From positions 5,932,739 through 5,996,738 of the forward strand of contig JARUPZ010000013.1 in the NCBI GenBank assembly GCA_031213475.1: a DNA stretch of 64,000 nt. The letters run 5' to 3'. Every line of letters starts with the position of its first letter. The stretch's first letter is position 1. Shown here piece after piece: positions 58,712 to 64,000 of the stretch. The translations under genes and the position numbers were made by a program. Below the pieces are notes generated by a model that saw only the letters and a program-made list of their open reading frames with translations, was not told where the DNA came from and made no database searches. The stretch comes from Nereocystis luetkeana. Taxonomy: Eukaryota; Sar; Phaeophyceae; Laminariales; Laminariaceae.

Positions 58712-60252
58712 AGTATTAAAAGTTGTTGTTGTTGTTGTTGTTGTTGTTGTCACATTAACTGATCGCCGCAATACAATGCAGTCCGTGGTCGCAGGACAGG
58801 CTCCAATAACTCTGGAATGGAAGAAATACCTCGGTAAAAAAATAAAACGAGCAAAGGGTACAAAGCAGTATTAATATTAATAGTACACACGATAACTGAA
58901 GCACATCTACACCTCAGACAAAACATGAAAAAAGGAGGTCCGCGCGCGTACGTATCAGATACACGGTACGCGGTACAAGTCGCCACAGAAACCGAGAAGA
59001 CCACTTTATCCCTTTTAGCACCGCACTCCCATATGTGGGGACAAAGCTCTCTAACTATCAGTGGTTTGTCCCCAAAACGGGACTGGGGTCCTAAAAGGGT
59101 TATACTACCCAGAAGAAAAAAAGACAGGATGGAAACACAGCTCGACGTTGAAAATCGAAGTAAAAAAAAAAAAAAACATCACACATCCAAGAGGGAAGAG
59201 AGGGGAAAAAAGTTCAAGCCAGGCGAGGAAACAATAGAAAGCAAGAAAAAAGGACACACACGAGAATGCGCAATTTTTCGCAGATTGCAGGCTGGCACGC
59301 TTCGCGAGGGGTGTAGAACAGAGACAAAAACAAAAAAACAAGCATACGCACTCCGCCGCTAAGGACACCAGAGAAACAAAAAAAGAGACTATTTTAATAG
59401 CAGACAAAAACTAAAAAAGATCAAGCGAAGCTAAAAAAAACAAAAACGGATACCAGGTAGCAAAAAGGAAAAAAGGCAAAACGGAAGATACAAACAGAGA
59501 CACAAAGAGGTACACACGGGGAAGAAAGAAGGATGAAAAAGAAGGGACAAAATGGGGCAAACACGGGCGGGAGGGAAATATAATTGGTACGAAAGGCAGG
59601 CACTGGAGCATACAGACACGCAAAGTTGCCCAGGTGGCACCATGCTATTAATAGTTACTTAGGTCCCAAAGAAGGGAGTACATCATGGCCATACCCAGGC
59701 TTCAGTCTGTTGGGCAGACCGATTCCCCCCCCCCCCCATTCCCCCACGTCCCCCTTTCGCCCCCCCCCCCTCTTCCCTGCCATTCTGCGCACGCGCGTTG
59801 GCGTCAACGGTTGTGGTCGTGGTTGCAGCTATCGTGTGCCGTTCTGCCGATGCCCTCTTCTCATCCTTACGCCATTTCCGCATGAAGGCCTCCGCCCCTC
59901 CCTCGACCCGTCGGAACCAGTCTGCCGGCTCTATGTGCTGCCTCGCGCGCCACCCTTCGAGCTTGATGCCGGACTCCTTGAGGTCCGTCCTCCTCAAGGC
60001 ACCTCGTCCAGTCCCACTCCTGTCCTCCGGAGTAACCCTTACCCCCAACCATCTCCCCAAACATCACCCTCTTCGGCAGACGCTCCTCTCCCATGCGTGT
60101 CACGAAGCCCGCAAACAAGAGCCTACGTCTTCGTACCGTCGTCTCAACGCTCTCAGAGTTTATCCTGAGAAGCGCGCTAGCATAGGATAGAATGTGGTCT
60201 TCGCGCTTTCGTTTTCGCCAGCCGATGCATCGGAGGAGCATCTTGTGGTGGT
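58712..60252 (-). mobile_element. Non-LTR retrotransposon (LINE), 5'-truncated copy 2
   Basis: Homologous to 53340-54375, with a (TTG)9-10 run at 58720-58750, i.e. an (AAC)n 3' tail on the minus strand. It covers the C-terminal RT-associated region (CIGWRKRKREDHILSYASAL, FAGFVTRMGEERLPKRVMFG) and 3' UTR, and stops abruptly at 60252 (5' truncation). Relative to copy 1 it has ~480 extra bases (about 58840-59320) that include a foldback MITE. Frames are broken. Confidence 0.87.
59006..59103. mobile_element. TTAA-type foldback MITE, copy 11, nested in LINE copy 2
   Basis: Arms ATCCCTTTTAGCACCGCACT and CTGGGGTCCTAAAAGGGTTA; terminal TTAA changed to TTAT/TTAT. Its position within the LINE shows it arrived after, or together with, the extra 480-bp segment. 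Confidence 0.75.
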
Positions 60253-60424
60253 ACAGCAGTATAGCGCCCCCCCCCACGAAAAACGAAATAACCCACTATT
60301 TCTTGCACTATGAACAAGAACATACCAGGTAATATATAAGGCTTACGTACTTCTCTCGGAGGCTCTAAAAAAATCGGATCAAGAAATCGTTCTCTCATCT
60401 GCGAGCGCTGTCACCCTACTCCTT

Positions 60425-60600
60425 GCACTCTGCAGCTTCAGATTGTTGTCTTCATTTAGATGCGGAATGTATATCCCGTACGCGTATGAGACCATATAAA
60501 ACCCGAACTACGCGCGATCGAAGTATCACACACGGCTCGCCAAAAGATGAGGTTCGACCAAATCCTCGATCAACCGATCACAGCTGTTGTTTTTTTTTCA
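60425..60600 (+). repeat. Dispersed ~140-bp repeat, copy B
   Basis: CTGCAGCTTCAGATTG, GACCATATAAAACCCGAACT, CGATCGAAGTATCACACA and CAAATCCTCGATC match copy A at 49655-49800. Confidence 0.7.
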
Positions 60601-60635
60601 TTTTATGCCTGGTAATGGTAGGCTACGCTCAAGGT

Positions 60636-60771
60636 CCCTTTTTTGGGACAAACCGCTCGTAGTTTGAGTGGTTAACCCCTTTAGAACCGCAGTCCCGTTT
60701 TGGGGACAAACTACTTGAAATTAGGGTGGTTTGTCCCCAAAACGGGACTGCGGTTCTAAAAAAAGGGTTAA
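60636..60771. mobile_element. TTAA-bounded foldback MITE, copy 12, next to a half copy
   Basis: Intact copy 60672-60771 with TTAA at both ends; immediately left (60636-60671) a half copy TTGGGACAAACCGCTCGTAG shares its TTAA. This suggests insertion into an older relative. Confidence 0.83.
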
Positions 60772-60932
60772 TGGTTTTCAAGTATGGCGTACAAAAAAAA
60801 AGGTTTTACGTGGTACGCTTGCTATATTATATTATCGAGGCGTTTCATGTAGGAGGGGCCCGTTTTCTCTGTATTGTGACTAACTGTATTATTGCTGTGA
60901 TTATTGTATCAATCGTGTCATTCCCTCAGCAG

Positions 60933-61127
60933 GGAATCGAGCGCGTTTCGCGAGGTGGAAGACTGTCAGGCGCTGACGGGTGTCGTGGCGGCCATTTACG
61001 GCTACAAGGCGAGCGGCGGGGACCTTGTTTTCTTGGAAAAGGCGTACGATCTCGCGAGGGCCGTGGCCGCGACGAAGCAGGACATCACCGTCGCCTTCAA
61101 CGCTTGCCGGGTGACGCTTGCCGTTGG
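60933..61127 (+). CDS. Unknown UIM-like protein, next exon
   Basis: 195 nt between CTCAGCAG and GTGAGT, phase 2 in and out. It encodes ESSAFREVEDCQALTGVVAA, GYKASGGDLVFLEKAYDLAR and TKQDITVAFNACRVTLAVG. No stop, good donor, balanced composition, but no domain I recognise. It follows the 57920 donor over a 3-kb intron filled by a LINE copy and a MITE. Confidence 0.72.
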
Positions 61128-61595
61128 GTGAGTGAGAGCTACGAGTGCGTCTGTATAAATGTCGTACCGGTGATATGTACAGCAGCTGTATGTACGGAGT
61201 GGGCGCCCGCAGTCAAGAGACATCATACATATTGGAAGAAAAAAAGGCTCAGATTGGCACGAATTAGAAAAAAGTTGGGTAAAAAGACACAGCTCAACAT
61301 CAGCAGTAATTGTTTATAGTGGGATCCACTCTATTTCCTACCTGATACCCAGGTACGATATACCAGCTATCAATATTAATACGATAGGTGTATAGGTCAA
61401 CGTCGGGAACAAAATGAGACGTTTACGTTAGATTAGCCTGGACACTGGACACCAGATTGCCCGCTGCTGTATACCTGCTGCCGTAGACCGTGTACTTGAA
61501 AGTCAAGATAACACAACCACTGGGATGAATTTCGGAGCTGGCTTTCTCTGTAACGAGGGCGGCGCACACAACCAAGTTATATTTACCCTCTGGTA

Positions 61596-61940
61596 TTTTT
61601 TTATTTTATTTTATTTTCTCATCCCATTCATTATCTTCGCACATCTTCTTCTCTCTCTCCTTCCAACTCGTAACTCAGATCCGGGGTCACATAGCAGGCT
61701 CTTCTCCCCCCTTCCCGCTACGGTACGTGCCTTCATTTTTTATCGCGAGAAGATTTCAGCTTTTTCTTCCCTCGTCGACTCGCATCGAATTGTGCCTACC
61801 CACGCTGCAAGGCGCTCTCAACAATTGAATCCTTTTTTTTATTTTTGCAAATAAAGTCAAAGTCCGACCCACCTGGGGCTCGAACCCAGAACTCAGACAA
61901 GAAGAATTCGAGGTTAACCACTTGAACCACCGGGGCGACC
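61596..61940 (-). repeat. tRNA-headed SINE, reverse copy with (AAAAT)n tail
   Basis: On the minus strand the head (61862-61935) has an A-box-like TGGTTCAAGTGG, and a perfect T arm CTGGG-TTCGAGC-CCCAG. The acceptor and anticodon stems do not pair. The body passes ATCGCG, GGCACGTACC and CTGAGTTACGAGTTGGAAGG; the tail is AAAATAAAATAAAA. It is the subfamily of the 3958-4092 fragment. Confidence 0.72.
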
Positions 61941-62865
61941 GGTATGTATTTCTTTAAAAAACAATGTAATTTTAATGGTGGCTTCGGAAAGATCCCGTCG
62001 AAGCTGCCCACGGAAGGCACCGCTCGGCGGTTGTGCTCCTTCGCGTTGCCGAGAAAATCAGCTCAGGAATTTGCCCGTGGGGATTTGTTATCTCATGGTC
62101 GGCGTTATGGTATTGTACGGTGTAGCTGGGTGTAGTGGTGCTGCTGTATAGCTGAACGTGAACAATACCTGGTAAAAAATAAACGGGATGGGGGATCGGT
62201 GATCATGTTTTCGATTTCCCGCAATTTCACAAAACGTTTGGCCCAGAGGGGCGAATTCCAGGAAGACGATACGACGATATATATGTATATAATAGTTGAC
62301 GAACGCAGGGCGGAGACGGCAGTCTGGGTAGCAAGGTACCAGGCGGATTAGCAGGGAGAACCTGGCTATACTACTCGTACCACAAGCTGCTGCCGCCACC
62401 TAGAAGGTGCTTTGGGCTTTGGTCTGCCTGTTATTTCCCCTTTGTTATTTTTCCTTGTTACTTTCTCCTTGGTTCTTTGTCTTACTCTGTTCACAAGCAG
62501 TGGTGTTTTTTGTTATTTCTTCTTTTTTCCAGCTCGTTCTTTTTCAAGTGTAGGCCACCTCGCCTGCGGGGGGGGGGGCACGACAGATTGTTTCTCTTAG
62601 ATTTTGCTTTCATTTTTCTTCTTTTTCTTTTTCGACTTGTCTACCTTGTTTTTGTTTTCTCTTTGATTGTTTCTTTTCGTTTCACTATTTCATAGATTGC
62701 GTATGTCGTGCCTGTCGTATCTAGTATGATGACATGGCTTTGCATTGCCCACTGCAGTTCACACTGCACACGTGGCAACGTAGTATCTCTGTGGCGTAGC
62801 TTTGTGACCACAGAACTTGTATCTCTTCTAGGATGGAAGAATCGGCACGGACACTGGTTGTGCTG

Positions 62866-62916
62866 GATGTCGACGGGTAGAAAGAACGGTTTAATGTGAA
62901 GAACACACACACACAG
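62866..62916. repeat. Short repeat with (CA)n
   Basis: Partner of 56953-57010 (TGTCGACGGGTAGAAAGAA, AAGAACACACACACACA). Confidence 0.6.
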
Positions 62917-63836
62917 TGTGTTCCTCTGGTTCATATGATATCGAATAGCCAACCAGGGTATTAATAATAATTCTGAAGTATGAATGCAACATACGTGAAG
63001 CACTATTTGTGAATCGTGAATGGCGAATGCATACGTGATGAAGCAGCGTGCGTTCGAGCGTACAGGCTGCCATCTGGACTGCCATCTGGACGGCCTTGAA
63101 GTTGAGGAAAAAGAGGACAATCAGTAGTCACGTAGTCACGCGAGCAGCAAGCAGTCGTTTCGGATTTTGGAGGGAGACGATTAGACTCGTATGTTCGCGC
63201 GCCGTCCCGCCATGGTTCAAAGCGCTCTATGATACACGAGGGTATCATAGGCACCCGGTATCCTCTTGCCTCTTGGGATATACCAGACACACCGCCAGTA
63301 CATGTATATTAATACCAAGTCGAGAGGCGACGAGTGACGTGGTGGTGGAAAAGGGGGGTTGAACAATGAATGGTATTCGGAGAAAAAACACTTCTGATGA
63401 TCTCTGGCCTGGTTGTGCTTGGCATCCAGGTGTGGGTGCAGGTGATTCACGAGTCACGAGTTCTCCCGTAGTCTGTTCCCCTTCAACCTGCAAGGCGGCG
63501 GTTTCAGCAGTATCTCGTATCAATATTAGAGCGTAGTGACCCTGACTGATAACGAACACCTTTTGTTTTATCCTAGGGATTGGTGTATAGGTTCCCCGTT
63601 CTACAGCAGTCAGCCCGTAGTGCGTCCATTTTTATATTTTAAAAGTGAAAAGTGCACCCCCCACGTCCCGGCACACAAACTACTCGGAAGAGATTGTGAT
63701 ATCGTACTCTTCACACAAGAATATACTTCGTACAAAAGAGTATTTTTATGAGCAAAAACGATAACCCCCCTCCCACCCATCCCATCCATGGCTTGTGGCC
63801 TTCCCTGCTCTGCCCGCCTGTTCTGTCCATGCGCAG

Positions 63837-64000
63837 GTATGTGTACACTTTCAAGAGATTCTCGCTCGACAACGCTCGCGCGTTCGCCTTCCACCACAGT
63901 TTCCCGAAGCTAGCTCTCTCTCTCAAGCCGTGCTGGTCGCGTGGGACCACGGAGCTGAACAAGCAGGCCAACGAACTCAAATGGCAGGAATGCGTGCTGT
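63837..64000 (+). CDS. Unknown UIM-like protein, partial exon running off the window
   Basis: Starts after GCGCAG with one base completing the split Gly codon. It encodes YVYTFKRFSLDNARAFAFHH, SFPKLALSLKPCWSRGTTEL and NKQANELKWQEC, open to the last base of the window. Family unknown. Confidence 0.7.

Noticed and set aside
61862-61935. Possible tRNA gene on the minus strand
   Set aside because: The T arm is perfect and the A box is fair, but acceptor and anticodon stems do not pair and an A-rich tail follows a shared body; it is a SINE head.

Overview
This is a window of nuclear DNA from a multicellular or large-genome eukaryote. The most likely source is a stramenopile, probably a brown alga. 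That guess rests on kilobase-scale introns, 9 of 15 mapped splice donors reading GTGAG, dense microsatellites and hairpin elements, decayed LINE copies of a type I associate with stramenopile genomes, and tRNA-headed SINE-like repeats. The taxon is inferred, not proven. There are no operons, Shine-Dalgarno sites or CRISPR arrays.

Layout. 1-1.7 kb: decayed tyrosine-recombinase element (minus strand, cut by the window edge). 4.2-28.7 kb: one split gene on the minus strand, acetyl-CoA C-acetyltransferase (biosynthetic thiolase). I mapped 11 consecutive coding exons; phases agree at every junction and they give 387 residues plus a stop, with all catalytic residues present. Only the 5' exon is uncertain (candidate 28985-29119). 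Its introns reach 5 kb and hold most of the repeats. 29-40.3 kb: apparently gene-free, with hairpin and SINE copies. 40.4-45.1 kb: plus-strand gene encoding a putative membrane protein with six 85-residue repeats, then a second exon with a 16-residue repeat array and a third exon; a further candidate exon lies at 47.2 kb. 48-57 kb: SINEs, a LINE and a hairpin-rich spacer. 57.3-64 kb: plus-strand gene with a UIM-like motif, three exons seen, continuing past the window.

Repeats. At least six dispersed families are recognisable: twelve copies of a ~95-bp TTAA-bounded foldback element (piggyBac-like MITE), a SINE family, a GATC-rich ~270-bp family, a ~250-bp family ending in a poly-C/G tract, LINE fragments and small hairpins. 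Comparing copies of these families shows a recurring event: a TA dinucleotide in one copy is replaced in another by TA-(3 to 6 bases, often palindromic)-TA. Together with 31 exact copies of TACCTGGTA/TACCAGGTA, this suggests widespread micro-insertions or excision scars at TA sites. It is the most interesting signal in the window.

The mapped genes have no evident functional link to one another; the thiolase is a housekeeping metabolic enzyme and the other two genes are unrecognised.
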